From: Bacteroidales bacterium UBA1800
GTDB taxonomy: Bacteria; Bacteroidota; Bacteroidia; Bacteroidales; VadinHA17
Length of the DNA stretch: 40,205 nt
Direction of reading: 5' to 3'
NCBI GenBank assembly: GCA_002319915.1
Contig: DCFQ01000002.1
Location: forward strand, 1-40,205
Shown: positions 8,170-16,262 of the stretch, piece after piece
Layout of the letters: the number at the start of each line of letters is the position of its first letter
Numbering within the stretch: the first letter of the stretch is position 1
Translations under genes and position numbers: made by a program
Notes under the pieces: model-generated
Seen by the model: the letters and a program-made list of their open reading frames with translations, nothing else
Told to the model about the DNA's origin: nothing
The model's database searches: none

Positions 8170-9078
8170 TTATTTGTTTGAGTCTATTTCACTTCGATAG
8201 GGTGCAGATGCCTGTGCTCCCATCCGGGTCACCGAGATCGAAGCCGCCTTATTGGCAAAATCGATGGCCTCCACCAGGCTGTGGCCTTCGGAGACAGCCA
8301 CTGCAAGCGCCCCGTTAAAGACATCCCCTGCGGCCGTGGTGTCGATTGCTTTGACGGGAATGACCGGGATCATTTTTGGTCCCTCTTCATTCAGGAGAAA
8401 TGCTCCTGATGCTCCCATGGTGATAATGACATTTCTGACCCCTTTCTTCAACAGCTTGAAGGCAGCATTCTCAGCAGAGACCAGGTCGGTAACCCTGATC
8501 CCCGTGAGCAATTCCGCTTCATTCTCATTGGGAGTTATGATGAAAAGGGACCCCAGCAGCTCGTTCGAGATCTGCCGGGCAGGGGCAGGATTAAGGATCA
8601 CCCTTGTGCCTTTTTCAGCGACCTTTTCTGCAACGAACTCCACAGTGCTCACCGGGATTTCCAGCTGAAGGAGGAAAACATCCGAACTGTCATCACCGTA
8701 AACATCTTCATCAATATCATATGCTGAAAGAGCGCCGTTTGAACCCGGAGCCACCACAATGCTGTTCTCACCATGCTCGTCAACTGTGATGAGGGCAACC
8801 CCCGACGGGTTCTTCTTATCCTTGATAATGAACCTGGTCTCTATCCCTTCCTTTGCCAGCAACAGCCTTGCCTGCTCCCCAAAAAGGTCATTCCCTAATT
8901 TTGTAACAAATGTTACATTTCCTTTTAATCTCGCGGCTGCAACAGCCTGGTTTGCGCCCTTTCCGCCGGGATTCATGAAAAAAGTTCCTCCGAGGACAGT
9001 CTCCCCCGGCTCCGGTAATGTTCTGGTCTTAACGACCATATCGGTGTTGAAACTTCCTATTACTACAATACGGCTCAT
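8170..9078 (-). CDS. rbsK: Ribokinase
   Basis: This is a 302-residue PfkB-family kinase of ribokinase type. It starts MSRIVVIGSFNTDMVV and has the substrate-binding signature NPGGKGANQAVAAARL at about 37-52. The ATP/anion-hole signature AIDTTAAGDVFNGAL carries the catalytic Asp in the GD step. The length and both signatures fit RbsK, which makes ribose-5-phosphate from D-ribose and ATP in the cytoplasm. It is the first gene of a four-gene minus-strand unit, followed after 2 bp by the nucleoside hydrolase gene. It shares its promoter region with the divergent BASS transporter gene. Deoxyribokinase is a less likely alternative. Confidence 0.92.
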   Translation of the reverse strand: MSRIVVIGSFNTDMVVKTRTLPEPGETVLGGTFFMNPGGKGANQAVAAARLKGNVTFVTKLGNDLFGEQARLLLAKEGIETRFIIKDKKNPSGVALITVDEHGENSIVVAPGSNGALSAYDIDEDVYGDDSSDVFLLQLEIPVSTVEFVAEKVAEKGTRVILNPAPARQISNELLGSLFIITPNENEAELLTGIRVTDLVSAENAAFKLLKKGVRNVIITMGASGAFLLNEEGPKMIPVIPVKAIDTTAAGDVFNGALAVAVSEGHSLVEAIDFANKAASISVTRMGAQASAPYRSEIDSNK

Positions 9079-9092
9079 TTAATCTTGATTAA
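9079..9092 (-). promoter_or_regulatory. Inverted repeat abutting the ribokinase start codon
   Basis: TTAATC and GATTAA are perfect inverted arms separated by TT, directly touching the ATG of the ribokinase gene (9076-9078 read on the minus strand). In the mRNA it would form a weak 6-bp A/T hairpin just before the start codon. As DNA it is a small dyad that a regulator could bind. The role is not established and the A/T-rich composition makes chance occurrence possible. Confidence 0.35.
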
Positions 9093-9150
9093 GTTTCATT
9101 CCTCAGGTAAGGAACTCTAATATAGAATTTTCTTTCGACATTAAACATAC

Positions 9151-9170
9151 GGTTACGATAATCGTTCACC
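9151..9170. promoter_or_regulatory. Candidate operator between divergent ribokinase and BASS operons
   Basis: The core ACGATAATCGT (9155-9165) is a perfect dyad centred on one A. It is flanked by GGT on the left and ACC on the right, giving an extended imperfect palindrome of 20 bp. Odd-length dyads around a CG step are common for LacI-family and similar sugar regulators. It lies midway between two divergent sugar operons, so one regulator could control both. No regulator gene for it lies next to these operons in the window. Confidence 0.45.
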
Positions 9171-9252
9171 CGGTTCAAAATTCTCCGGGAACAGTGGCCG
9201 TTCTCGCTTCAAAACCTTATATTTAGAGCACTAACCTTTACCAGGGGATAAG

Positions 9253-10587
9253 ATGATAAGGAGTAGATTTTCGGCCGGACTGATACTTGCCGGCCTGCTG
9301 ATGCCGGGTTCACTTATTTCATATCTTTCAGGGAATGTCAGCCTTACCGGTCCTTTCCTTATATTCGGACTTATTCTTCTGGCCCTGTCAGTGCGGGGCT
9401 TCCCGAAACTGAAGGGATTCTCTTACACGATATGGATATTTGCAGCTGTAACAGCTTCGATGTTTTACCCGCGCTATTTTGTTGAGATGGGCGGATTTCA
9501 GATGAAAAAGCTCATTGTGCCGCTTCTTCAGCTTATTATGTTCGGAATGGGATCCCAGATGAGCTTCTCGGACTTCACCGGGATCATCCGCATGCCAAAA
9601 GGCGTCATAGTCGGGGTGATCTCACATTATGTCATCATGCCGCTGGTAGGGTTCACAATCGCAGGGATCTTCGATTTTCCGCCTGAAATAGCTGCCGGCA
9701 TCATCCTTATCGGATGCGTGCCCAGCGGTCTTGCATCGAATGTAATGTCGTTCCTGGCAAAGGCAAACATAGCGCTTGCCGTAACGGTCGGGGCCGTTTC
9801 CACGCTTCTCTCTCCCCTGGTCACTCCGACACTAATGAAATGGCTTGGCGGTCAGTTTATAGAGGTGGATTTCTGGAACATGATGATGGATATCCTGAAT
9901 ATGATCATCCTGCCGATTGTTGCCGGATTCATCTTCAACCTTTTTTCCCGCGGAGGAGTATCCCGCAGGGCAAAGGTCATTCAGCTTGTTTCTTACGCCG
10001 GTGTGATACTGATCACAACCGTAGTGTTCATGATCTCACGAAAGACAGGTCTTGGCGGATTCCTTCTCCGGTTTGTAAAATCGATGGCATGGTTCTATTT
10101 TCTCCCGATGGCCGGCGCACTTATCCTCAGGCGGTTTGTCAGGGCTGAAGGGAAATATATGGAGAAGATCCTCTCACTTATTTCGATGGTTGGCATAGCG
10201 GCCATCGTGGCAGTCATAACTGCGTCGGGACGAGACAGCCTCCTGAAGGTAGGCGGACTCCTTGTAATAACGAGCATCCTCCATAATACCGCCGGATATA
10301 TCCTTGGCTATTCATTCTCCTGGCTGGTCGGTATGCCGGAAAAGGACAGGCGCACAATTGCATTTGAAGTCGGGATGCAGAACGGCGGGCTGGCATCGGG
10401 ACTCGCATTGCAAATGGGGAAGATCGCCACCGTCGGGCTGGCTCCTGCAATCTTCGGGCCGCTTATGAATATTACAGGCTCGGTGCTGGCAAACTGGTGG
10501 AGAGGGAAGCCGGTGGGGGAAGATAAAGGGGAAAAGGCATCAGGCATCAGGCAAGAGGAAAAAGGCACTACAGAAAAGCATAGATAA
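9253..10587 (+). CDS. BASS-family (bile acid:sodium symporter-like) transporter, predicted sugar-acid/ketoacid importer
   Basis: This is a 444-residue membrane protein with about ten hydrophobic helices. It has the paired unwound motifs of BASS transporters: GCVPSGLASNVMSFLAKAN in the first half and FEVGMQNGGLASGLA in the second. These form the crossover region and sodium sites in characterised members. Extra hydrophobic helices precede the core (residues 5-70), and a charged 25-residue tail rich in Lys, Glu and Gly closes the protein. The ATG is preceded by AGGGGATAAG, an unusually good ribosome-binding sequence for this window. It is followed 48 bp later by the 2-keto-3-deoxygluconate kinase gene. 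BASS proteins carry organic anions, so uptake of ketodeoxygluconate or another sugar acid is the inference. Substrate unproven. Confidence 0.85.
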   Translation: MIRSRFSAGLILAGLLMPGSLISYLSGNVSLTGPFLIFGLILLALSVRGFPKLKGFSYTIWIFAAVTASMFYPRYFVEMGGFQMKKLIVPLLQLIMFGMGSQMSFSDFTGIIRMPKGVIVGVISHYVIMPLVGFTIAGIFDFPPEIAAGIILIGCVPSGLASNVMSFLAKANIALAVTVGAVSTLLSPLVTPTLMKWLGGQFIEVDFWNMMMDILNMIILPIVAGFIFNLFSRGGVSRRAKVIQLVSYAGVILITTVVFMISRKTGLGGFLLRFVKSMAWFYFLPMAGALILRRFVRAEGKYMEKILSLISMVGIAAIVAVITASGRDSLLKVGGLLVITSILHNTAGYILGYSFSWLVGMPEKDRRTIAFEVGMQNGGLASGLALQMGKIATVGLAPAIFGPLMNITGSVLANWWRGKPVGEDKGEKASGIRQEEKGTTEKHR

Positions 10588-10635
10588 AAGTTCAATTGTT
10601 TTAAATGGAAGCGATAGGATAAAAAGCTGTTAATC

Positions 10636-11667
10636 ATGAAAATAGTGACATTCGGGGAGATAATGCTCAGGCTTGCCACACCGGGGCATCAACGGTTTTC
10701 GCAGGCAGTATCCTTTGACACATCATTCGGTGGTGGAGAAGCCAATGTGGCTGTATCACTGGCAAATTTCAAGCTCCATGCTGAGTACGTGACGAGGCTC
10801 CCGTCGAATGATATAGGTGATTCGGTGATAAAAGAGCTTAGGAGGCACGATGTTGGAACCTCCGGGATCATCAGGGGAGGGGAAAGGCTCGGGATCTATT
10901 TTCTTGAAACCGGGTCGGTAGCCCGCCCGGGAAAGGTCATTTACGACAGGGCAGGTTCAGCTTTTGCAGGGATCAGGCCGGGAATGATCGACTGGGACAA
11001 GGTTTTTTCAGGCGCTGACTGGTTCCATTGGACAGGGATAACACCTGCAGTCTCGGAGGGAGCCGCACAAACATGCCTGGAAGCGATAGGGGCGGCAGGT
11101 AAAAATGGCCTGACCGTTTCCTGTGATCTCAATTTCAGGAAGAACTTGTGGAAATGGGGTAAGAGCGCCCCGGAAGTCATGCCTGAACTTGTTGAGGGTT
11201 GTGATATAATCCTGGGGAATGAGGAAGATGCCGCCAGGGTATTCGGCATTTCACCCGACACCGCAGATCCTGGCTTCGGCAACGTCAAAGCATCGGATTA
11301 CCTGGGAGTCTGCAAAAAGCTGATGGAAAAATTTCCGAAGGCCGGGAAGATCATCATAACCCTGCGCGGATCGATAAGTGCCGATCATAACACATGGTCG
11401 GGTGTCCTGTATGACGGGACCACGCTTTTTGAAGCACCTGTTTACCAGATCACTCATATTGTCGACAGGGTGGGAGGCGGTGATGCTTTTATGGCCGGGT
11501 TGATCTACGGACTACTCACTTTTCCCGGCAATGACCAGAAGGCACTGGAATTTGCAACCGCCGCATCGTGTCTGAAACACACTATCCACGGGGATTTCAA
11601 CCTCGTAACCGTCGCCGAGGTCGAGGCCCTCATGAAAGGTGATTCATCCGGAAGGGTTTTGAGATAA
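10636..11667 (+). CDS. kdgK: 2-keto-3-deoxygluconate kinase-type sugar kinase
   Basis: This is a 343-residue PfkB-family kinase. It opens MKIVTFGEIMLRLATPG and has DTSFGGGEANVAVSLANF as the substrate-side signature, both typical of KdgK. YQITHIVDRVGGGDAFMAGL is the ATP/catalytic signature, with Asp in the GD step. The enzyme converts 2-keto-3-deoxygluconate to its 6-phosphate in the cytoplasm, the step before cleavage to pyruvate and glyceraldehyde-3-phosphate. The length matches Bacteroidota KdgK proteins. The gene follows a BASS transporter and converges on an enolase-superfamily dehydratase gene, so a transporter, kinase and dehydratase for one sugar-acid route sit together. No KDPG aldolase of the Eda type lies in the window. 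Fructokinase-like activity is a weaker alternative. Confidence 0.85.
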   Translation: MKIVTFGEIMLRLATPGHQRFSQAVSFDTSFGGGEANVAVSLANFKLHAEYVTRLPSNDIGDSVIKELRRHDVGTSGIIRGGERLGIYFLETGSVARPGKVIYDRAGSAFAGIRPGMIDWDKVFSGADWFHWTGITPAVSEGAAQTCLEAIGAAGKNGLTVSCDLNFRKNLWKWGKSAPEVMPELVEGCDIILGNEEDAARVFGISPDTADPGFGNVKASDYLGVCKKLMEKFPKAGKIIITLRGSISADHNTWSGVLYDGTTLFEAPVYQITHIVDRVGGGDAFMAGLIYGLLTFPGNDQKALEFATAASCLKHTIHGDFNLVTVAEVEALMKGDSSGRVLR

Positions 11668-11691
11668 AACTCATTTTATCACTCTGGGGTC

Positions 11692-13137
11692 TCAGCTCCA
11701 GAGCCTGTCATGAGACCTTTTCTCGTTCCATTCAGGAGTAGGGTCAAAATAGCCTTTGTTTGAAGGATGCAGGTGTTTTTTTACCTCCTCGTCGTTCAGT
11801 TCAATCCCAAGTCCCGGTGAATCGAGCGGTACATTGGCAAATCCCTTCGTGATCATCGGCTGTTTCCCTGTCATTCTTACCAGGTTCTCCCACCATATGA
11901 CATCGACCGAATGATGTTCAAGGGCAAGGAAGTTTTGTGTGGCTGCCGCACAGTGGACGTTTGCCATGAAGCAGACCGGGGTTCCGGCCATGTGCAGGGC
12001 CATGGCAATCCCATTCTCTTCGGCGTAATCGCCTATCTTCTTGGTCTCCAGCAGCCCGCCTGCAGTTGCCAGGTCAGGCTGGACTATATCGACTGCATGT
12101 GCATCGATAAGGGGCTTGAAGCCATCCTTCAGGCAATAGATATCCTCCCCGGTGAGGGTAGGCGTCTCGATCGCATCGGTTATTTTCTTAAGCTCATTGG
12201 TATAGAACCATGGAACAAGATCCTCGAGCCAGGCAAGCCGATACTTCTCGAAAGCCCTGCCCAGGCGGATCGCGTTATTCAGGTCGAAATGTCCGAAATG
12301 ATCGGCGCCGAGAGGTATTTCATATCCGATTGCTTCCCTTATCTTCTCAATATAGACACCCATCCGCTCAAGTCCCATGTCGGTGATCTGAAGCTGGGTG
12401 AAAGGGTGGAGTGTGTTTCCATAGCTCATATAATCACGCAGGTCGTACTGCCCCGAGGATCCGTCCCAGAATTTTGAATTGACGAGCGCACCGGGGATAT
12501 CCGAAAGGACGCCGGTGCTGATATCCATCTTTAGCCAGGTGAAGCCCTGCTCCTCGATCCTTCTTTTCATCTTCTTCGAGAATTCATCCGGATCGTTCAC
12601 AGTTGGAGTATCGGCATAGAGACGAATTTTGTCACGGTACCGGCCTCCCAGCAGCTGCCAGGCCGGAACGCCGTATGCTTTGCCGCAAAGATCCCATAAA
12701 GCCATTTCGATGGCGCATACTCCGCCTCCCTGCCTTCCATGGTAACCAAACTGCCTGATCACCTTGAAAACCATTTCGACATTGCAGGGGTTCAGGCCTA
12801 GGATCCTGCTCTTAAGCATCAGGGCATAACGTTCATCGGCACCGTCACGAACCTCGCCAAGCCCATAGATGCCCTGGTTGGTATCGATCCTTATAATGCC
12901 GGTCCGCCCGACATTCCCCAGAACAATTACCCTCATGTCCGTTATCTTCAGGTCCGAAGGTGAGGATGCCCTGTTCACCCCCGAAGTGACATGGGCAACA
13001 GAGTCCTCAACGGACGCATTCATCATGCCGCCAATGGCTATCCCGCCGAGCGCTGCTTTTCGGATGAAATCGCGGCGGCTGCTGCCGGCACGATCCGGTA
13101 TTTCTTCCCGGTTGGTTTTGACTGATATCTTTTTCAT
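11692..13137 (-). CDS. Tat-exported mandelate racemase/muconate lactonizing enzyme family dehydratase
   Basis: This is a 481-residue enolase-superfamily protein. The start chosen is the ATG at 13137, giving MKKISVKTNR and then the twin-arginine motif SSRRDFIRKAALGG (residues 19-32). A longer frame to 13209 would bury the Tat motif inside the protein and overlap the neighbour. Metal-ligand candidates are the Asp of GADHFG, the Glu of WLEDLVP and the Glu of TGEDIY. WLKMDIS supplies a K-x-D motif and ALHMAGTP a catalytic-type His. Such enzymes dehydrate aldonic or uronic acids to 2-keto-3-deoxy acids, feeding a KdgK. The Tat signal predicts periplasmic action, which is uncommon for a sugar-acid dehydratase. 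It is the last gene of the unit with RraA and the alcohol dehydrogenase, 40 bp after RraA. The exact sugar acid is unknown. Confidence 0.86.
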   Translation of the reverse strand: MKKISVKTNREEIPDRAGSSRRDFIRKAALGGIAIGGMMNASVEDSVAHVTSGVNRASSPSDLKITDMRVIVLGNVGRTGIIRIDTNQGIYGLGEVRDGADERYALMLKSRILGLNPCNVEMVFKVIRQFGYHGRQGGGVCAIEMALWDLCGKAYGVPAWQLLGGRYRDKIRLYADTPTVNDPDEFSKKMKRRIEEQGFTWLKMDISTGVLSDIPGALVNSKFWDGSSGQYDLRDYMSYGNTLHPFTQLQITDMGLERMGVYIEKIREAIGYEIPLGADHFGHFDLNNAIRLGRAFEKYRLAWLEDLVPWFYTNELKKITDAIETPTLTGEDIYCLKDGFKPLIDAHAVDIVQPDLATAGGLLETKKIGDYAEENGIAMALHMAGTPVCFMANVHCAAATQNFLALEHHSVDVIWWENLVRMTGKQPMITKGFANVPLDSPGLGIELNDEEVKKHLHPSNKGYFDPTPEWNEKRSHDRLWS

Positions 13138-13177
13138 GTTACGGTGAGTCTTAAAGAAAAAGGGGGAGACAAGGTGG

Positions 13178-14110
13178 TCAATAATTCCTCTCTTTGAGGT
13201 AGTTGTCAAGCTCTTCCCTGGTCATGGGCAGCTTACCGGGGTAATTGTTGATCCAGTTCAGGAAATCCTTCCTGATCTCATCCGACCAGTTGCTGTCGAT
13301 CTGGCCCGGCTTGTACTTCCCCTCCCTCAGCCGCTGGTGCCCGAATTCATCGTGGAGGGCCGTCACTTCGGAAGTAAGGACAAGCTCCTCTACAAGGTAT
13401 GACGGGATGAATATTACCCCGTATTTTTTTGCCAGGACGATATCACCCGGAAGTACAGTCGCACGTCCCATCCTTATCGGTGCGTTTATAGAGGTCAGCA
13501 TCATCTGGCTGATAAATGAGGGGTCCGATCCCTTGATCCAGCCGTTGAAGCCTTTGATCTCGCTCAGCCCTTCTTCATCCCTGACGGATCCGAAAAATAT
13601 GACTCCGCGCTTTGATTTTGCATAAATGGAATTGCCGAGATTATCGCCGATAAGCGTTCCATCGGCAATCTTCCCGTAGCTGTCGGCAACATATACATCG
13701 CCCTCAGTAAGGATATCGATGGGCCACGAATTTGTACCTCCGGACTGGGCGCGTCCTTCCTCTTTCCCTTTTTCCTTCACATATTTCTCAAGGTCTGGCC
13801 TGAGGGGCATATACTGCGCGGTGACCACCCTCCCGGTCATGGGCTCGTCAGGATTAATAATTTCCCAGTCACCCTCAAACTGGTTCTGGAAACCTTTGTT
13901 CCTGAGAACGCCCCAAGCTTCCTCAAGGGAGATCTTCTTTAATCGCTCGAGGAGGGCGTCAGGGACCTTCGGCCTTCCGTCAGCGAAGCGTTCACCTTTC
14001 CATTCAGGGGTGAGGGCTTTGATATAGTCGGATGATGAACCAACATTCTGGGGATGAACAGCGAAACAGGAAAGAATCAGGAGAAGCGAAAGGACTGGTA
14101 TTTTTTTCAT
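13178..14110 (-). CDS. Exported RraA-family aldolase-like protein
   Basis: This is a 310-residue protein with a Sec signal (about 1-20, LSLLLILSCFAVHPQN). The RraA/HMG-aldolase-like core covers roughly 55-255. GDVYVADSYGKIADGTLIGD and LGNSIYAKSKRGVIFFGSVR are present, and the family's Arg-Asp pair is kept in SVRDEEG. In 4-hydroxy-4-methyl-2-oxoglutarate aldolases this Arg-Asp pair serves catalysis and metal binding; other RraA proteins lack enzyme activity. A C-terminal part of about 50 residues (KYKPGQIDSNWSDEIRKDF) is extra. It lies between the alcohol dehydrogenase and the dehydratase genes. I infer a retro-aldol or decarboxylation step on a keto acid formed by the dehydratase, outside the inner membrane. 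The Cys near residue 15 could also make it a lipoprotein, but no clean lipobox is seen. Confidence 0.82.
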   Translation of the reverse strand: MKKIPVLSLLLILSCFAVHPQNVGSSSDYIKALTPEWKGERFADGRPKVPDALLERLKKISLEEAWGVLRNKGFQNQFEGDWEIINPDEPMTGRVVTAQYMPLRPDLEKYVKEKGKEEGRAQSGGTNSWPIDILTEGDVYVADSYGKIADGTLIGDNLGNSIYAKSKRGVIFFGSVRDEEGLSEIKGFNGWIKGSDPSFISQMMLTSINAPIRMGRATVLPGDIVLAKKYGVIFIPSYLVEELVLTSEVTALHDEFGHQRLREGKYKPGQIDSNWSDEIRKDFLNWINNYPGKLPMTREELDNYLKERNY

Positions 14111-14125
14111 GGTAAAATGTTTTTA

Positions 14126-14163
14126 TTTCACAGGGATCAGGAAGAGGCACAGAGGGCACAGAG
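14126..14163. repeat. CACAGAG-type dispersed repeat, degenerate copy
   Basis: The gap between the alcohol dehydrogenase and RraA genes holds a run starting TTTCACAGG and ending AGGCACAGAGGGCACAGAG. It is built of short CACAGAG units at 7-9 bp spacing. A related run sits at 16263-16292. Similar CACAGAG/CACGGAG strings recur between genes in many bacterial genomes (from memory). No coding role is visible. Confidence 0.55.
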
Positions 14164-14183
14164 TTTTAAGAATAGTCTGTACA

Positions 14184-15218
14184 TTAAAAATCGATCATTG
14201 CTTTCATTACCCCGTCGCAATATGAATCGACAAGATCAAACCCTTCACGGGTCCTTTCGAACGGGAACCTGTGGGTTATCATTTTTCCGATATTGATTGC
14301 CCCTGATTCCATAAGGTCGAGGGATGGCTGAACACAATCCACCTGCCTCCTGACGAACTGCACCGAGATCTCTCTCCTGCGGGTCTTGTCGACATCAAGG
14401 GTCCACCGGTCAAATTCCGGGATGCCGACGATCATCAGCTTTCCGCCCGGCTTCAACAGGTCAATTGCCTGGTCGAGGGCATCCTGCTGGCCGCAGCATT
14501 CAAACACTACATCGAGCCCCAGCGGCACCCGTTCAAGGATCTCCGGCACGATGTCAGTTTTGAGGGGGTTAAAGCAGCCGGAAGCATTTTCGGCTGAGGC
14601 GACCGCCAGGCGTTCCCCGATCTTATCGGTGATGAAGATCGTTTCAGCTCCCAGCGCCCTGGCCGACAGCATCACGCTCATCCCTATGGGGCCGAATCCA
14701 AGTATCCCGACAGCCTTGTTCTTCATTCCAACCGACCTCCTGACGGAATAGAGGCCTATTGAAAGTGGTTCGGAGATTGCCCCGTGATCGGCGGTCAGGC
14801 CGGGTGCAAGGGGAAAGCAGCACTCCTCGGGCATTACGATATATTCACTCAGGCATCCTTCAGCCTGGCCGGGACATCCCAGGTACTTAAGGCTCCGGCA
14901 GGTGTGCTGACGCCCCGAAAGACACTGGTCGCACTTATGGCACGAAATGGCAGGCTCGACGGCGACGATGTCGCCTTTTTTGACTCTGCTGACCAGCTCA
15001 CCGGTCCCAACCACGACTCCGGCGCCTTCATGTCCGACCGTAAATGGGTATTCCACAACCTGCGATCCTATCTTTCCCCGTGTGTAATAATGAATATCGG
15101 AGCCGCAAATGCCGGTTGTGATCATCTTTATCTTCACATCAGAAGGACCGGAGATCAACGGTTCAGGGACCTCTCTCATCTCCATCTGGCGGATCCCCGT
15201 CAGCATCATTGCTTTCAT
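14184..15218 (-). CDS. Zinc-dependent medium-chain alcohol dehydrogenase, polyol/L-iditol dehydrogenase-like
   Basis: This is a 344-residue MDR enzyme. Catalytic zinc ligands are in TTGICGSDIHYY (Cys) and VGHEGAGVV (His-Glu). The structural zinc loop is CHKCDQCLSGRQHTC, with four cysteines at normal spacing. The Rossmann motif is VGILGFGPIGMSVM. ICGSDIHYYTRGKIG is closest to sorbitol/xylitol/L-iditol 2-dehydrogenases, which oxidise a polyol to a ketose with NAD. It heads the minus-strand unit with RraA and the dehydratase and starts 117 bp from the divergent PfkB kinase gene. In this setting it may oxidise or reduce a sugar acid or its precursor, for instance between hexonate forms. The cytoplasmic location contrasts with its two exported operon partners. 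Confidence 0.88.
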   Translation of the reverse strand: MKAMMLTGIRQMEMREVPEPLISGPSDVKIKMITTGICGSDIHYYTRGKIGSQVVEYPFTVGHEGAGVVVGTGELVSRVKKGDIVAVEPAISCHKCDQCLSGRQHTCRSLKYLGCPGQAEGCLSEYIVMPEECCFPLAPGLTADHGAISEPLSIGLYSVRRSVGMKNKAVGILGFGPIGMSVMLSARALGAETIFITDKIGERLAVASAENASGCFNPLKTDIVPEILERVPLGLDVVFECCGQQDALDQAIDLLKPGGKLMIVGIPEFDRWTLDVDKTRRREISVQFVRRQVDCVQPSLDLMESGAINIGKMITHRFPFERTREGFDLVDSYCDGVMKAMIDF

Positions 15219-15335
15219 ATAAAGAAATTGATTATTTTAGTAATGTAAATATAATGATAAGCTTTCCATTATTAAGCCAATAACCTTTTTGCAATATTCA
15301 GTTCCATTATTGTCAGTAAGTAAATCTACGGTAAA

Positions 15336-16253
15336 ATGAGGAAAATCTACGCCATCGGAGAAACAGTTTTCGACATAATATTTAAGAACGGCCAACCCCA
15401 GGCTGCAAAACCGGGTGGGGCAATGCTGAACTCGGCAGTGTCGCTGGGACGTATCGGACTGCCTGTATTTTTTATCAGTGAATACGGAAAAGACAGCGTT
15501 GGAGAGATGATCGATGATTTCCTTTCCAAAAACGGCATTTCCACAGAATTCGTCCATCATTTTGAAGACGGGAAGACGAAGCTTGCCCTTGCCTTTCTTA
15601 ATGAAAGGAACGATGCAAGCTACACCTTCTTCGAGAGCTATCCTGAAAAACGGCTGGATATTCAGCTACCGGAAATACAGGATGATGATATTGTCCTCTG
15701 CGGTTCCATCTATGCCATAACCGGGGAGATAAGGGAAAAATTCAAAGAGCTGGTAAAGAGGGTGGAGGAGAAGGATGCGATCCTGATATACGATCCTAAC
15801 TTCAGGCCTGGGCACTCAAAAGATCTTGACAAGCTTCTTCCCATGATGTCGGAGAATATGAGGTCGGCTTCAATCATAAGGGGGTCGGACGAGGATTTCA
15901 GATATATTTTCGGGGCTGGTTCGCCTGATGAGGCCTGGAGTTCCGCAAGGGGTTTCTGCGATTGCCTCGTTTACACTGCAAACGCTGAAGGAGTTTATGT
16001 AAGGACAAAAAGCTTTTCGGGACGGTTCCCCGTTGAAAGGATAACTCCCATCAGCACAATTGGGGCCGGGGATAATTTCAATGCTGGAATGATGGCTGCA
16101 CTTTACAGGAACGGGATCAGGAAAGGCCAGCTCGCATCGATGGGCGGGGAGGAATGGTCAAAAGTCATATCCTCCGGCGTCAGCTTTGCAACCAACGTGT
16201 GCCTGAGCTATGAGAACTATATCTCCGAGGAGTTCGCGGCGGAGATCAGGTGA
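15336..16253 (+). CDS. PfkB-family carbohydrate kinase, fructokinase-like
   Basis: This is a 305-residue kinase. The N-terminus MRKIYAIGETVFDIIFKNG and PGGAMLNSAVSLGRIGLP form the sugar-binding side. The catalytic/ATP motif is STIGAGDNFNAGMMAAL, with Asp in the GD step. The length and the GETVFDI opening fit fructokinase-like members of Bacteroidota. It is a single gene, divergent from the alcohol dehydrogenase and convergent with the sorbose-phosphate-reductase-like gene 40 bp away. A kinase is missing from the large operon at 16294-26865, so this one could supply its phosphorylated substrate, or it could serve the polyol dehydrogenase unit by phosphorylating the ketose formed. Both are inference from position. 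Confidence 0.86.
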   Translation: MRKIYAIGETVFDIIFKNGQPQAAKPGGAMLNSAVSLGRIGLPVFFISEYGKDSVGEMIDDFLSKNGISTEFVHHFEDGKTKLALAFLNERNDASYTFFESYPEKRLDIQLPEIQDDDIVLCGSIYAITGEIREKFKELVKRVEEKDAILIYDPNFRPGHSKDLDKLLPMMSENMRSASIIRGSDEDFRYIFGAGSPDEAWSSARGFCDCLVYTANAEGVYVRTKSFSGRFPVERITPISTIGAGDNFNAGMMAALYRNGIRKGQLASMGGEEWSKVISSGVSFATNVCLSYENYISEEFAAEIR

Positions 16254-16262
16254 ACGAAGAAC

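Noticed and set aside
11680..11705. CTCTGG/CCAGAG hairpin at the end of KdgK and the dehydratase
   Set aside because: It overlaps the dehydratase stop codon, has a 6-bp stem and lacks a T-run; it may just be coding sequence.
11911..12477. 188-residue plus-strand frame within the dehydratase gene
   Set aside because: The minus strand holds the metal ligands and Tat motif of the enolase-superfamily enzyme; this frame is a shadow with scattered Cys.
13138..13209. Longer N-terminus for the Tat-exported dehydratase
   Set aside because: It would place 24 residues before the natural MKKISVKTN start, bury the Tat signal and overlap the RraA stop region.
15244..15254. TGTAAATATAA, the core of the 26912 operator, between the alcohol dehydrogenase and kinase genes
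   Set aside because: The outer ACT and AGT arms are missing and the string is A/T-only apart from one G, so chance is likely.
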